Source of the DNA: Streptomyces sp. NBC_01689
GTDB taxonomy: Bacteria > Actinomycetota > Actinomycetes > Streptomycetales > Streptomycetaceae
Length of the DNA: 64,000 bases
Assembly: GCF_036250675.1 (NCBI RefSeq)
Contig: NZ_CP109592.1
Location: forward strand, 9,300,001 to 9,364,000
Direction of reading: 5' to 3'
Made by a program: the position numbers and the translations under genes. Below are positions 40,972 to 49,873 of this stretch, one piece after another. Position 1 is the stretch's first letter; each line of letters begins with the position of its first letter. The notes below the pieces were generated by a model that had not been told where the DNA came from, ran no database searches, and was given only the letters and a program-made list of their open reading frames with translations.

Positions 40972-42219
40972 ATGCCCCTGTCCGATCCGTCGTCCGGTCT
41001 GCTCCAGTTCACCGCGGCACCGGCCCCGTCGACCCCTCTCGGCCCGTTCGAGGACAGCGCGGTCGCCTGGGCGACCTGGGTGACCCTGATGGGCTTCGTC
41101 GGAGTGACGGCCCTGGCCCTGACGGCGGCGGGGCCCGCGGCACGCCGGATCGGCGCCGACACCCTCGCCGCGGTGACGGCCCGGCTCTCCCGCACGGCCG
41201 TCGTCCTGGCGGTGCTGGCCGTCGCCGCGGTGCTCACTGAGCTCGCCCACTCCGGGGACAGCGGCGGCTACCACTACCAGGACGCCTGGAACACCCTTCA
41301 CGACGGCACCAACGCCGGACGGCTGTCCGGCATCGAGGTGACGATGCTGCTGGTCGGCGCGGCGGTGATCGCCCCACTCGCTTTCCGTGCGGCCGCGAAC
41401 GGCCGAGCGCGCACCGGACCGCTCGCGGCGGGCCTCGGCGCGGGGATGATCGCGCTGGGCACCACCAGGTTCCCGGACGCGATGCCCGAGGAGTGGGGCC
41501 ACACCATCTTCGAGACGGCGATGTGGATGCTCCATCTCTTCGGCGGGGCGGTCTGGTTGGGCGGCTTGGCCGGGCTGGCGCTGCTCGCCGTGCCCGGCGC
41601 CGTCCCTCCCGCCGAACGCGCCGCCTTCTGGTCCCCCGCGATCCGCCGCTTCTCCGCCGCCGCCATGGGATGCGTCACCGCCATCACCCTGTCCGGGCTG
41701 TTCCTGTACTGGGAGCATGTCGACGGCCCGTCGCAGCTGTTCACGACGATGTACGGCCGTGTGCTCGGCGTGAAGATCCTGATCTTCGGAACGCTGCTCC
41801 TGCTCGGTGTTTTCAACCAGTTCTGGCTGCACCCGCGGATCGACGCCCTGCGGGCCGCCGGTGACGAGCGCCCGCTGCGCACCATCCTGGTGCGTCAGTT
41901 CCCCGCGGTGGTCACCGTCGAGACCCTGCTCGGCATGTCACTGCTCTTCGTCGCGCCCTTCCTGCACGGCTCCGCCCGTAACCAGGCCTTCCAGTCCGAG
42001 ACGGCGAAGCACTCCGCGAAGGCCATCTCCCCCGAGGACCTGCCGCGGCTCCCCGACAAGGTGGTCAGTGCCTCCACCTGGGTGCTCGGCAGTACCGAGA
42101 CCCTCGTCCTCATCGCCCTGATGATCGGCGGATACTGGTACTCCGGAGTGCTGGCCCGCCGTCGCACCGCCGCTGTTCCCGGACAGCAGCCCGCGACGGG
42201 GGATCTCGTGGAGGCCTGA
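40972..42219 (+). CDS. CopD/YcnJ-like membrane protein, probably iron-regulated
   Basis: A 415-residue polytopic membrane protein with about nine hydrophobic helices. The region WGHTIFETAMWMLHLFGGAVWLGGLAGLALLAV and the following AIRRFSAAAMGCVTAITLSGLFLYWEHV, then LGVKILIFGTLLLLGVFNQFWLHPRI, match the CopD copper-resistance domain (helices with W-x-G-G and conserved His). The N-terminal third is a separate four-helix part, and the C-terminal third continues with TVETLLGMSLLFVAPFLHGSARNQAF, typical of this group in actinomycetes. ATG 40972 has GAGGGTGG upstream. An iron box overlaps the promoter, so the CopD-type label may hide an iron or haem-copper function. Confidence 0.82.
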   Translation: MPLSDPSSGLLQFTAAPAPSTPLGPFEDSAVAWATWVTLMGFVGVTALALTAAGPAARRIGADTLAAVTARLSRTAVVLAVLAVAAVLTELAHSGDSGGYHYQDAWNTLHDGTNAGRLSGIEVTMLLVGAAVIAPLAFRAAANGRARTGPLAAGLGAGMIALGTTRFPDAMPEEWGHTIFETAMWMLHLFGGAVWLGGLAGLALLAVPGAVPPAERAAFWSPAIRRFSAAAMGCVTAITLSGLFLYWEHVDGPSQLFTTMYGRVLGVKILIFGTLLLLGVFNQFWLHPRIDALRAAGDERPLRTILVRQFPAVVTVETLLGMSLLFVAPFLHGSARNQAFQSETAKHSAKAISPEDLPRLPDKVVSASTWVLGSTETLVLIALMIGGYWYSGVLARRRTAAVPGQQPATGDLVEA

Positions 42220-42301
42220 CCACCACCGTTCCCGGTACGGCGGTCGCCACCACGGCTCCCGTACCGACCTGCCGACACCCGTCCCCGCCCACCCGGTCCG
42301 T

Positions 42302-42342
42302 CCGGCCGGCGGTGCACCCGAGCGGAGTGCGCCGCCGGCCGG
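42302..42342. terminator. Bidirectional terminator hairpin
   Basis: A 16-bp stem with one mismatch: arm 42302-42317 (CCGGCCGGCGGTGCAC), 9-base loop, arm 42327-42342 (GTGCGCCGCCGGCCGG). It lies between the convergent CopD-like gene (stop 42219) and the interrupted hydrolase (stop 42449). Confidence 0.75.
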
Positions 42343-42448
42343 GGCCCCGGGGCACGTGTGTCCGCGCGCCAACTGTCACGCTGAAAAGGGGAGTTCCCAT
42401 GTACGTGCTATCGGCGGACAGGTGAGGCCACGGAACCCGGCGGCGGCC

Positions 42449-43285
42449 CTACTTGCCGTACGTCCTCAGGTGTTCGAGGAGCAACTCGTTGAGCGCCTCC
42501 GGAGCCTCTTCGGGGATCCAGTGGCTGACGCCGTCGAGTGTCTCGAACCGGTACGGCCCGCCGACCTACTCCCCGGTCGCCCTCGCCGGTGCCGGACCGA
42601 ACGCGGTGTCCCGCGTGCTCCAGACGTACAGCGTGGGTACGCCGATGCGTCCGATCGTGCCGTCGGGACGGCCGGACCGGTACCAGTTCAGAGCCGCGGT
42701 GAGCGCGCCCGGCTGCGACAGCCGCCGTACGTAGTCGTCGGCACTGGCCGGCGGGACCTTGCCGGCGAACACGGTGCGGAGCTGCCAGGCGTCGTCGGCG
42801 AGCATGCGCTCCTCGGTCGACGGCGTCTCACGCCAGTCGAGCATGTACCGGGAGCGTGCGCGCTGGTCCTCGTCGCTGCGCAGGGCCCCGGCCAGGGCGC
42901 CGGGGTGCGGGGTGGAGACGACGGTCAGGGTACGCAGGCGACCGGGATGGGAGTCCGCGGTCCACCAGGCCACCGCACCTCCCCAGTCGTGACCGACGAG
43001 ATCGAACGTCGCCCAGCCCAACTCCTCGGTGATCGCGAGGACATCGCCGACCAAGGCGCCCATGCGGTAGTCCTCGGGTCGTTCGGGACGGACCCCGGGG
43101 GAGTAGCCGCGCTGGTCGGGCGCCACGACCCGACATCCCTCCGCGGAGAGCGCCGCGATCTGCCGCTGCCACGCCCGCCCGGCCTGGGGGAAACCGTGCA
43201 GCAGGAGGACCGGGCGGCCCTCCGACGGTCCCTCCGCGAGTGCGTCGAACACACCCGCGGGGGTGGAGATGCTCAGCTTGTCCAC
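42449..43285 (-). pseudogene. Alpha/beta hydrolase interrupted by an in-frame TAG
   Basis: From GTG 43285 (GGAGGG 8 bases before) the frame encodes a normal alpha/beta hydrolase: VLLLHGFPQAGRAWQRQI, VVAPDQRGYSPGVRP, FDLVGHDWGGAVAWW (nucleophile Asp). At codon 240 (42568-42566) there is TAG, after ARATGE. The same frame then continues for 38 codons with GPYRFETLDGVSHWIPEEAP, containing the catalytic His, and stops at 42451-42449. A TAC-to-TAG change would explain it. The protein as read would lack its catalytic His. Readthrough, a sequencing error or a true nonsense mutation are the options. An ACCRACYRGTYGGT operator abuts the start. Confidence 0.8.
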
Positions 43286-43633
43286 GATCAAACCCTCCAT
43301 ACCGACTGGTTGGTCAGCCTTCAGTGCGGGGAAGCCCCTTGTCAAGATCGAACGGCGGCCGCCCGCATGCTTCTCCCTCGCCTGAGAACGCCGCCGACCG
43401 TGCTCGGGGGACCGGCCGGGTGGGCAAAGAGGGCGCATGAGCGACGCGAACCTTGTGTTCCGCAGGATCATGAAATCCGGCGATGGGCGGGGCGGCAGCG
43501 ACAGGTCTCGGACAGGTACCGATCACGAGGCCTGACGGAAGGCCACCGGTGTGGCTCGCCGTAATGAACTCCCTTCCCCCGGCGGGACCTTGAGGTGATC
43601 CCGTACGGCCTCGCGGTCGGGGGTTGCCGCGAC
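43286..43633. other. Intergenic region upstream of the interrupted hydrolase
   Basis: Between the hydrolase start and the SARP stop, both minus strand. It contains the operator-like repeat at 43301-43314. I see no other gene and no strong terminator. Confidence 0.4.
43301..43314. promoter_or_regulatory. TetR-type operator ACCGACTGGTTGGT
   Basis: An imperfect 14-bp palindrome of the form ACCRACYRGTYGGT used by several TetR-family regulators. It lies 15 bp before the GTG of the interrupted hydrolase, on top of its leader. No TetR gene is adjacent. Confidence 0.45.
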
Positions 43634-45571
43634 TCACCTCGCCCCGGTGCAGGCTTCCGCCTCCGCCAAGTACCGCGCCACCGGTCCCAGTGTCAGCATT
43701 CCGCTCGCCGCCCCGGCGTGCTCCGTGCGGGCGTCACGCAGGAAGACCTCGGCACGCGCGGCGATTGCGCGTTCGCCGAGGCGTGCGGCGGCGCGGGCGG
43801 TCAGGCACCACATGGCCTCCTGCAGATGGTCCCGCGGCGGCTCGGGCGCCGCCGCGAGAGCGGTACGAGCAGCCTCACCCCGGTCCTGGGCCAGCAGCAC
43901 GAGAGGTCGCGCCCAAGGCCGGTACGGGCCCCAGTCGAGGTGGGGGTCCGTGGGCGCGGGCCGGTCGTGCAGCAGACGAAGTCCCAGCAGGGCGAGCGGG
44001 AACAGGCCGCGGTGCAGTCCCGGCATCCCGGCCGTCCGGAGGGCCTCCTCGGCGGTGCGGTAGTACGCCGCGGCCGTGGCGGCGCTCGGTCCGCCGGGTT
44101 CCGTGCTGCGAGCCGCCGCGACCCGGGCCCGGAACCATCCGGTCAGGACGGGGACGAGGGGAGACTCGACACCGGCGGCGAGTTGCTCGGCCGCCTCGGC
44201 ATGCCCGGTCGCGGCGTCGAGATCGCCGAGCGCCGACGCGGACTGGAGACGGACGAGCCGGCCGAGCACGGCGAAGCTCGGCAGCCCGTGCCGGCCGGCC
44301 AGGTCGAGGATCTCGACGCCGATCCCGTCCCGTACCGCCGCAAGGCCCGGGCGGGCGAAGGACTGCAGGAACACCCCGTTCAGGGCGAAGGCCAGCAGAG
44401 CGGGATCGGCCAGGCCCCGGGCCAGTGACTCGGCCCGTTCCGCCGCCTGCTGCGCACGGCTCAGCTCGCTGCCCGACAGATCGGCACTGCGGCTCTCGAC
44501 GGCGATCGTCGCCAGCAGGCGGGCGGACAGATCGGCGGGGATGGCGGGCCCGAGCGCGGTGAGGGTGCGCTCGGCAGCGGCGACGACGGCGCGGGACTGC
44601 TCGGGGTCGTCGGCGCGGCTCCAAAGGGCGGGTACGTCGTAGGCGCCGATGATCCGGGCGGTCAGGGCGAGGTCTCCCGTGCGTTCCGCCGCCCGGACGG
44701 CCGCGAGGCGGTCGCGCCGGGAGTGGACGAGCGCGTCGCCGCCCGCCAGTGCGAGGGCGCGGGCCACATCCACGGTGGTGCGCGGGCCGAGCCGGACACC
44801 CCCGCCGGTCCACGGGATACGTGCGCCCTCGACGGGCCCGGAAGCGTTGAGGATGTCCGTCTCCAAGCGCTGGAGGTCGGCGCCGGGGTCCAGTCCCAGT
44901 TGATCGACGAGCATCGCGCGGGCGCGGCGGAGAGCGGCCAGCGCGTCGGCCTGACGGCCCGCGCGGTGCAGCGCACGGGCGAGGAGCCCCCAGGCCGGCT
45001 CGCGCCACGGATGCTCGGTGACGTGGGCACCCAGTTCGGCGACGAGATCACCCCCTTCCCCACGGTCGAGCAGGATGCCGGCGCGCAGCTCCACCCCTTC
45101 CAGCCTCAGTTCCTCCAGCCGGGTCCGCTCGCGCTGTGCCCACGCGGCGCCGGGCACATCGGCGTAGGCGGGTCCGCGCCAGTCCGCGAGTGCCGCGCCG
45201 AGAGCGGTCACCGCGTCGGGGGTGTGCCGGGCCCGGGCCAGGGTGTCCTGGAACCGGTGGACGTCCACGTCCTCACGCGGCAGGCGCAGCGCGTAGCCGG
45301 GACCCTCGGTGACCAGGACGCGCGACGGGCCGCGGGGCGGCCGGTCGGGTTCCAGGGCGCGGCGCAGCGCCGCGACGAACGTGCGCAGGGCGCCCACGGC
45401 CCGGGTCGGCGGATCGGTCCACAGGTCGTCCACGAGGGTGTCGGTGGTGACCATCCGTCCCTCGGCGGCGACGAGCCGCGCGAGTACCTCACGATGGCGG
45501 GGCCCGCCCAGGTCGATCGGGCTGCCGTCGTCGCGGAGGGCCCGCACGGCACCGAGCACGTCGATTCGCAT
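43634..45571 (-). CDS. SARP/BTAD-family regulator with C-terminal helical repeats
   Basis: A 645-residue regulator without an NB-ARC domain. The winged-helix part (about 1-90: PIDLGGPRHREVLARLVAAEGRMVTTDTLVDDLWTDPPTRAVGALRTFVAALRRALEP) and BTAD domain (about 95-240) are followed by about 400 residues of Ala-rich helical repeats, TPR-like, which may sense a partner. ATG 45571 with GGAGGATGGGGG upstream; a much longer open frame to 46573 is shadow of the next gene. It is divergent from the hydrolase at 45683 with 111 bp between starts, the usual regulator-target layout. Confidence 0.88.
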   Translation of the reverse strand: MRIDVLGAVRALRDDGSPIDLGGPRHREVLARLVAAEGRMVTTDTLVDDLWTDPPTRAVGALRTFVAALRRALEPDRPPRGPSRVLVTEGPGYALRLPREDVDVHRFQDTLARARHTPDAVTALGAALADWRGPAYADVPGAAWAQRERTRLEELRLEGVELRAGILLDRGEGGDLVAELGAHVTEHPWREPAWGLLARALHRAGRQADALAALRRARAMLVDQLGLDPGADLQRLETDILNASGPVEGARIPWTGGGVRLGPRTTVDVARALALAGGDALVHSRRDRLAAVRAAERTGDLALTARIIGAYDVPALWSRADDPEQSRAVVAAAERTLTALGPAIPADLSARLLATIAVESRSADLSGSELSRAQQAAERAESLARGLADPALLAFALNGVFLQSFARPGLAAVRDGIGVEILDLAGRHGLPSFAVLGRLVRLQSASALGDLDAATGHAEAAEQLAAGVESPLVPVLTGWFRARVAAARSTEPGGPSAATAAAYYRTAEEALRTAGMPGLHRGLFPLALLGLRLLHDRPAPTDPHLDWGPYRPWARPLVLLAQDRGEAARTALAAAPEPPRDHLQEAMWCLTARAAARLGERAIAARAEVFLRDARTEHAGAASGMLTLGPVARYLAEAEACTGAR

Positions 45572-45682
45572 GCCCCCATCCTCCGCGTCGGGGACGGGCC
45601 TCACGCAACCGTACTGATCGGCTGCTGATCGAGGTCGCCCAATCTGACCCGGTCGGTTCCAGACCCGAGAGGACGGTCTTCG

Positions 45683-46561
45683 ATGACACCCACCATTCCC
45701 GGCTTCGACCACATCCGCCTGCCCGGCGCGGACGGTGTACGGCTGGCCGCCGCCGTCGGCGGCAGCGGCAGCCCGGTCGTGCTGCTGCACGGCTTCCCCC
45801 AGACCCACCTGATGTGGCGGCACGTCGCCGAACGGCTCTCCGACGAGCACACGGTGATCTGCCCCGACCTGCGGGGTTACGGTGCCAGCGACAAGCCCGC
45901 GGCCACCGCCCCAGACGTGTACGCCAAGCGGACCATGGCCGCCGACATCGTGACCCTGGCGAGGGCCCTGGGCCATGAGCGTTTCGCCCTCGTCGGTCAC
46001 GACCGGGGTGCCCTGGTCGCCTTCCGGGCGGGACTGGACCACCCGGAGACCATCACGCACCTCGGCATCCTCGACATCGTGCCGACGCTCGACATGTGGA
46101 ACGTCCTCCACGGCGTCTCGGCGGCCGTCGGCTACCACCTCTTCCTGATGGCACAGCCGCCAGGTCTGCCGGAGGAGATGATCGGCAACAGCGCGGACGC
46201 GTTCTTCGGCTCGTTCCTCGACGCCTGGGCGGACGACCCGGCCGCCATGCCGCAGGACGTGCGTACCGCGTATCTGCGCGCCTGCGCCGGGGCCGTGACA
46301 TCGATCGTCGCGGACTACCGTGCCTCGGCGGGCGTCGACGTCACCCACGACCAGGCGGACCTGGACGCGGGGTCCCAACTGGCCATGCCCGTCACGGTCG
46401 TCCAGCAGGACTGGGGCGCGCGGCTGGGCTACGACGCCGCCGCCGTCTGGGCGGCGTGGGCGCCGGACCTGGACCACCGGCTGACCGGAGCGGGGCACTT
46501 CATGGCCGAGGAGGCACCCGACGAGATCGCGGCGGCGATCCAGGACCTGCTGGCGCGCTGA
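45683..46561 (+). CDS. Alpha/beta fold hydrolase, haloacetate dehalogenase/epoxide hydrolase-like
   Basis: A 292-residue hydrolase of the epoxide-hydrolase/haloacetate dehalogenase branch. Seen: VVLLHGFPQTHLMWRHVAERL (oxyanion HGFPQ), VICPDLRGYGASDKP, FALVGHDRGALVAFRAGLDHP with Asp as nucleophile, and LTGAGHFMAEEAPDEIA with the catalytic His. ATG 45683. Divergent from the SARP regulator, which probably controls it. The real substrate is unknown; C-halogen or epoxide cleavage is inferred from the Asp nucleophile. Confidence 0.88.
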   Translation: MTPTIPGFDHIRLPGADGVRLAAAVGGSGSPVVLLHGFPQTHLMWRHVAERLSDEHTVICPDLRGYGASDKPAATAPDVYAKRTMAADIVTLARALGHERFALVGHDRGALVAFRAGLDHPETITHLGILDIVPTLDMWNVLHGVSAAVGYHLFLMAQPPGLPEEMIGNSADAFFGSFLDAWADDPAAMPQDVRTAYLRACAGAVTSIVADYRASAGVDVTHDQADLDAGSQLAMPVTVVQQDWGARLGYDAAAVWAAWAPDLDHRLTGAGHFMAEEAPDEIAAAIQDLLAR

Positions 46562-46599
46562 GCCTCCCCGCACTCGGTTCGCCGGCCGGGCCAGGTCCG

Positions 46600-46640
46600 G
46601 TCGGCGGCAACCGGGTCACGGTCCCGTCGGCGGCAACCGG
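46600..46640. repeat. Direct repeat GTCGGCGGCAACCGG, two copies
   Basis: Copies at 46600-46614 and 46626-46640, 26 bp apart, downstream of the hydrolase stop. The purpose is not evident. Confidence 0.5.
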
Positions 46641-46775
46641 CTTTTCGACGAGAACCGGCGCTTCGAACCGGCCCGGTGAAGAGCACCGGTCATGCGGGGA
46701 GTAACGGTTTCGCACATGTCCGGAACTGTGGCTTCCACCACGGTGGATGTGATCTTGCTGTGGTGAGATCCCCGG

Positions 46776-47795
46776 ATGGTTGGTTTCCTTCTCCGTCGCC
46801 TCCCGTTCTGGGTCCGCGAGCCTCTGCTCATCATCGTCGGGTCCGTTTTCGGCGTACGCCTCATGTATCTCGCCGTCCGCGAGCACAACTGGGCCGGGGC
46901 CGGTATCGGCGCCGTGTTCCTCGCCGTCGCCGCGATGAGCGGCTACTCGGTCAACCGGGCCCTGCGTGCGCGCCGGACCGCGCGTCCCGAGGCCTCCGGA
47001 GGCGGCGCCGCGGTCGACGGCTCGGCGGAGGTCACCACGGCGGTCGATCCCGCCGTCCACGCGGGAGCCGTGCCGCCTCGTCGTCCGGAACCCGAGGAGA
47101 AGGAGCACCACGCGTGGCGGCAGGCCTTCGCGGCGGTGGGTCTGTTCGGGGTGCTCGCGGCCGTGCTGTGGTGGGCCCCGGACATGACGTCCGACAACAA
47201 CACGCGTCAGCCCGCGTCGTGTTCGGACGGAGAGCGTGAGGAGCTGCCGAAGGCCTACAAGGCGGAGCCCCGACCGGTGACCGGTGAGGAGCTGTGCGAG
47301 GCGCTCAACCGGTCCGACCTGGCCGAGCTGCTCGGAACGCCCGGAGAGACGGCGACCACCGCTTCCGGCAGCAACAACACCGCTCTGCTGACCGGCGGGA
47401 AGGTCGCCGAGCCGGAGGCCGAGGTCGCGTTCGACACGTACACCGTGAACGTCTCGGCCACCTACAACAAGCTGTCGACCGAGCAGTACGTGAAGCTGAT
47501 GAAGTACGGGAACGAGAGGGACGTCAGGACCCTCACGGTTCTCGGCCGGCCCGCGGTCTTCTCCTCGGATCACACCATGAAGTTCGAGATCAGTCTCGGC
47601 GGCGACGGAGGATCCGGCGGACCGGTCGAAGAAGGCCCCCTGGCCCGGACGTTGTCCGTGGCCCTCGAGCGTGAGGACCGGGGTGGCTACTACGACATCA
47701 CCGTGTGGAGCTCGACCGGAGCGCTCCCGGACGACAGCGCTCTCCTCGACATCGCCGAGAAGGTTCTCCCCGCGATCCACGGACGAGCCGCTTGA
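46776..47795 (+). CDS. DUF6215-like membrane-anchored hypothetical protein
   Basis: A 339-residue protein. Two hydrophobic segments near the N-terminus (about 10-60), a Pro/Glu-rich loop, a third helix (about 115-135, FAAVGLFGVLAAVLWWA), then an extracellular domain with PVTGEELCEALNRSDLAELLGTP, TASGSNNTALLTGGKVAEPEAEVAFDTYTVNVSATYN and SVALEREDRGGYYDITVWSSTGALPDDSALLDIAEKVLP. I recognise it as similar to the DUF6215 streptomycete proteins, with two Cys that may pair. Function unknown. ATG 46776. Confidence 0.65.
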   Translation: MVGFLLRRLPFWVREPLLIIVGSVFGVRLMYLAVREHNWAGAGIGAVFLAVAAMSGYSVNRALRARRTARPEASGGGAAVDGSAEVTTAVDPAVHAGAVPPRRPEPEEKEHHAWRQAFAAVGLFGVLAAVLWWAPDMTSDNNTRQPASCSDGEREELPKAYKAEPRPVTGEELCEALNRSDLAELLGTPGETATTASGSNNTALLTGGKVAEPEAEVAFDTYTVNVSATYNKLSTEQYVKLMKYGNERDVRTLTVLGRPAVFSSDHTMKFEISLGGDGGSGGPVEEGPLARTLSVALEREDRGGYYDITVWSSTGALPDDSALLDIAEKVLPAIHGRAA

Positions 47796-47918
47796 ATAAG
47801 GCGCCGGACGTCCCGGCCGGACGAACGGATACGGTTCCGGCCGCGTCGCCGACGACCAGTCGACGGGTGGTCGACAGGCAACCGGACAGCCGCGAAGAGG
47901 ACTTGATGTCCGAAGACC

Positions 47919-48443
47919 TCAGCCCTTGACCAGCTCCGCGATCCGCTGCGCGGCCTGGGCGGGGGTGAGGTGCGTGGTGTCGACGACCTCCGCCTCGGCG
48001 TGCAGCCAGGTACGGGCGGCCTCGGCATAGGGCTCCAGGTGGTGGAGCCGGAACGGGGAGTCGGGGCCGACCACCGTGTCGCCCGCGATGCGCGCACGGA
48101 GGGTGTCCTGGTCGGCATGGAGGACGAAGTGCCGTACCGGAATGGCATGCCGGGCAAGGCCCGAGCTGATCTCGCGCCAGTACGGCTCGACCAGGACGGT
48201 CATGGGCATCACCAGCGTGCCGCCGGTGTAGCCGAGGACGCGGCGGGCGGTCTCGACCACGAGCGGTCGCCACGGCGGCCAGTGCTGGAAGTTGTCGGTC
48301 GCCGGCAGCGCCGGAGTGATGTCCATGAGTGTCTCCCCGACCTTCTCGGCGTCGAACACCCGGGAATCCGGGATCAACCGCTGAACGAACGCGCTGGTCG
48401 TCGTCTTGCCGGCACCGTGGGTGCCGTTGAGCCATACGATCAT
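47919..48443 (-). CDS. TmrB-like AAA/P-loop ATPase
   Basis: A 174-residue P-loop protein. Seen: MIVWLNGTHGAGKTTTSAFVQRL (Walker A GTHGAGKTT), VFDAEKVGETLMDITP, HWPPWRPLVVETARRVL, and TLVMPMTVLVEPYWREI. This is the arrangement of TmrB-type tunicamycin-resistance ATPases and of small nucleoside or metabolite kinases in actinomycetes. The start is ATG 48443; there is no ribosome site, so the message may be leaderless. Antibiotic resistance is inferred and unproven. Confidence 0.82.
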   Translation of the reverse strand: MIVWLNGTHGAGKTTTSAFVQRLIPDSRVFDAEKVGETLMDITPALPATDNFQHWPPWRPLVVETARRVLGYTGGTLVMPMTVLVEPYWREISSGLARHAIPVRHFVLHADQDTLRARIAGDTVVGPDSPFRLHHLEPYAEAARTWLHAEAEVVDTTHLTPAQAAQRIAELVKG

Positions 48444-48617
48444 GTGACGCGACGCTATCGTGGTGCGGGCCGCGGGAACACTCGCCCACCCGGGGTCGGC
48501 GCGCCCTGCGGGTGGACCGGGCCGACACGGCAACCTCGCTGGATCGGGGCCCCGTCGGCCATCTGGCGGCGTCGAAAATCCTACGCTCGTCGGTCGGGCC
48601 TCAGACAGGATGCCTCC

Positions 48618-49705
48618 GTGGATCACCTCCTGTGCGGGCTCGCGGCGAATCCGGCCCTGTCGTCCGAACTGGTCGACCGGCTGATATCCGTCGCGGACGA
48701 CGACATCGCAGCGAGCCTCGCCTGTCGGGCGGATCTCAGCCGCACGCAGGCGGTCGCGTTGGCCGAGCGCGTCGAACGGAGCGCGGTACGGCTCGCGTAC
48801 GAGGCTCGGCTGACCGCGGTGGACATCGATCCCTCCGTCCGGCCGGATGCCGCCCTCGCCCTGCTCGACCAGGGTGTCGGCCGCCCGGAGTGGGCGCGTC
48901 TCCTCGCGGCGGACCCGGTCCGTGAACGCCGCGAGAAGCTCGCAGCCTGCCCGGGCCTCCCGGCCGACGTGGTGGACAGGCTCGCGGCGGACCCGGACGT
49001 GAGGGTCGTCGCCGAGCTCGCGTCGCGGACCGTCCCGGCGATGGCCGCGAGGCTCGCGGCACACCCGCACGCCGAGGTCCGCCGTGCGGTGGCGGGCAAC
49101 GAGTCCACGCCCCCGGCATTCTTGCGGTTCTGCTGAAAGGGGAAGGACTGCCCGCGGCGCGACACTGCGCGGTCTGTGACCGCGAACAGATCCCCTTCGT
49201 GCACGATCGGCAGTGCCCACGGCTCAACTGCGACCTGCCGCCGGGTGCCTCCTGCGACGGTTCCCACGAGTCCACCGTCCACGCCGTGGTGGAGGCGGCA
49301 CTCCGCAACCCCGCCACCCCCGTCGAAGCCGTGGTCGGTTCGTGGACCATCCGTCGATGCTGGTGCGCTGGACGCTCGCCGCCCGCCCGGACCTGCCCCG
49401 GCAGACCTTGAGTGGCGGCCAACCCGGACGCGTCTCCGGCCCTGCTCGAGGACCTGGTCCGGCACGAACCCACGGTGCGGAAGGTCTTCCGTGGGGTCGC
49501 CCGGCATCGCAGGGCGACGGACACGGCGCTGCTCGTCTGTCTGACGGACGGACGAGCGAGACCCGTAGCCGCCGGCCACCCCGCACTTCCGGCACCGGTC
49601 ATCGAGGAGCTGCTCGCCGACGCGGACTGGCGGGTGGTGGAGGCGGCCGCGGCCAACCCGTCCCTGCCGTCCGCCGTGGCGGCGGATCTGGTGCACCGGC
49701 GGTGA
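48618..49705 (+). pseudogene. LRV-type repeat protein with Cys cluster, broken by three frameshifts
   Basis: From GTG 48618 the frame encodes helical repeats like those of leucine-rich-variant proteins (VDHLLCGLAANPALSSELVDRL, then repeats with ADPDVRV, HPHAEVRRAVAGNEST). At about 49117-49128 the coding frame passes to another frame carrying HCAVCDREQIPFV, HDRQCPRLNCDL and ASCDGSHEST, a Cys cluster of the kind that binds Fe-S or Zn in such proteins. At about 49336-49345 it shifts again to FVDHPSMLVRWTLAARP, and near 49408-49413 again to LAANPDASPALLEDLV, ending at 49705. Frame order is 0, 2, 1, 2. Real decay or clustered sequence errors are both possible. Function unknown. Confidence 0.75.
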
Positions 49706-49873
49706 GGCCCGGCCCGATCGACTGACCCGCGGGGCGGCCTGTTTCGCGCGGGCGCCGAATGGAAGGCCGACCAGGGACACCGCGTCGGCGGTACGTTTGT
49801 GCACCCTCCTGAGCCTCCTCCGCCTGTGTCGTTCCCGGGCATACCGGTCAGGGCCGGGCTACTGTCGGCGGAC

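Noticed and set aside
45572..46573. Extension of the SARP frame upstream of 45571
   Set aside because: The added residues are antisense to the alpha/beta hydrolase at 45683-46561. The winged-helix domain begins exactly at ATG 45571.
46776..48443. Membrane protein and TmrB-like ATPase as an antibiotic-resistance operon
   Set aside because: The genes are convergent, not co-directional, and only the ATPase resembles a resistance protein, so an operon is not supported.
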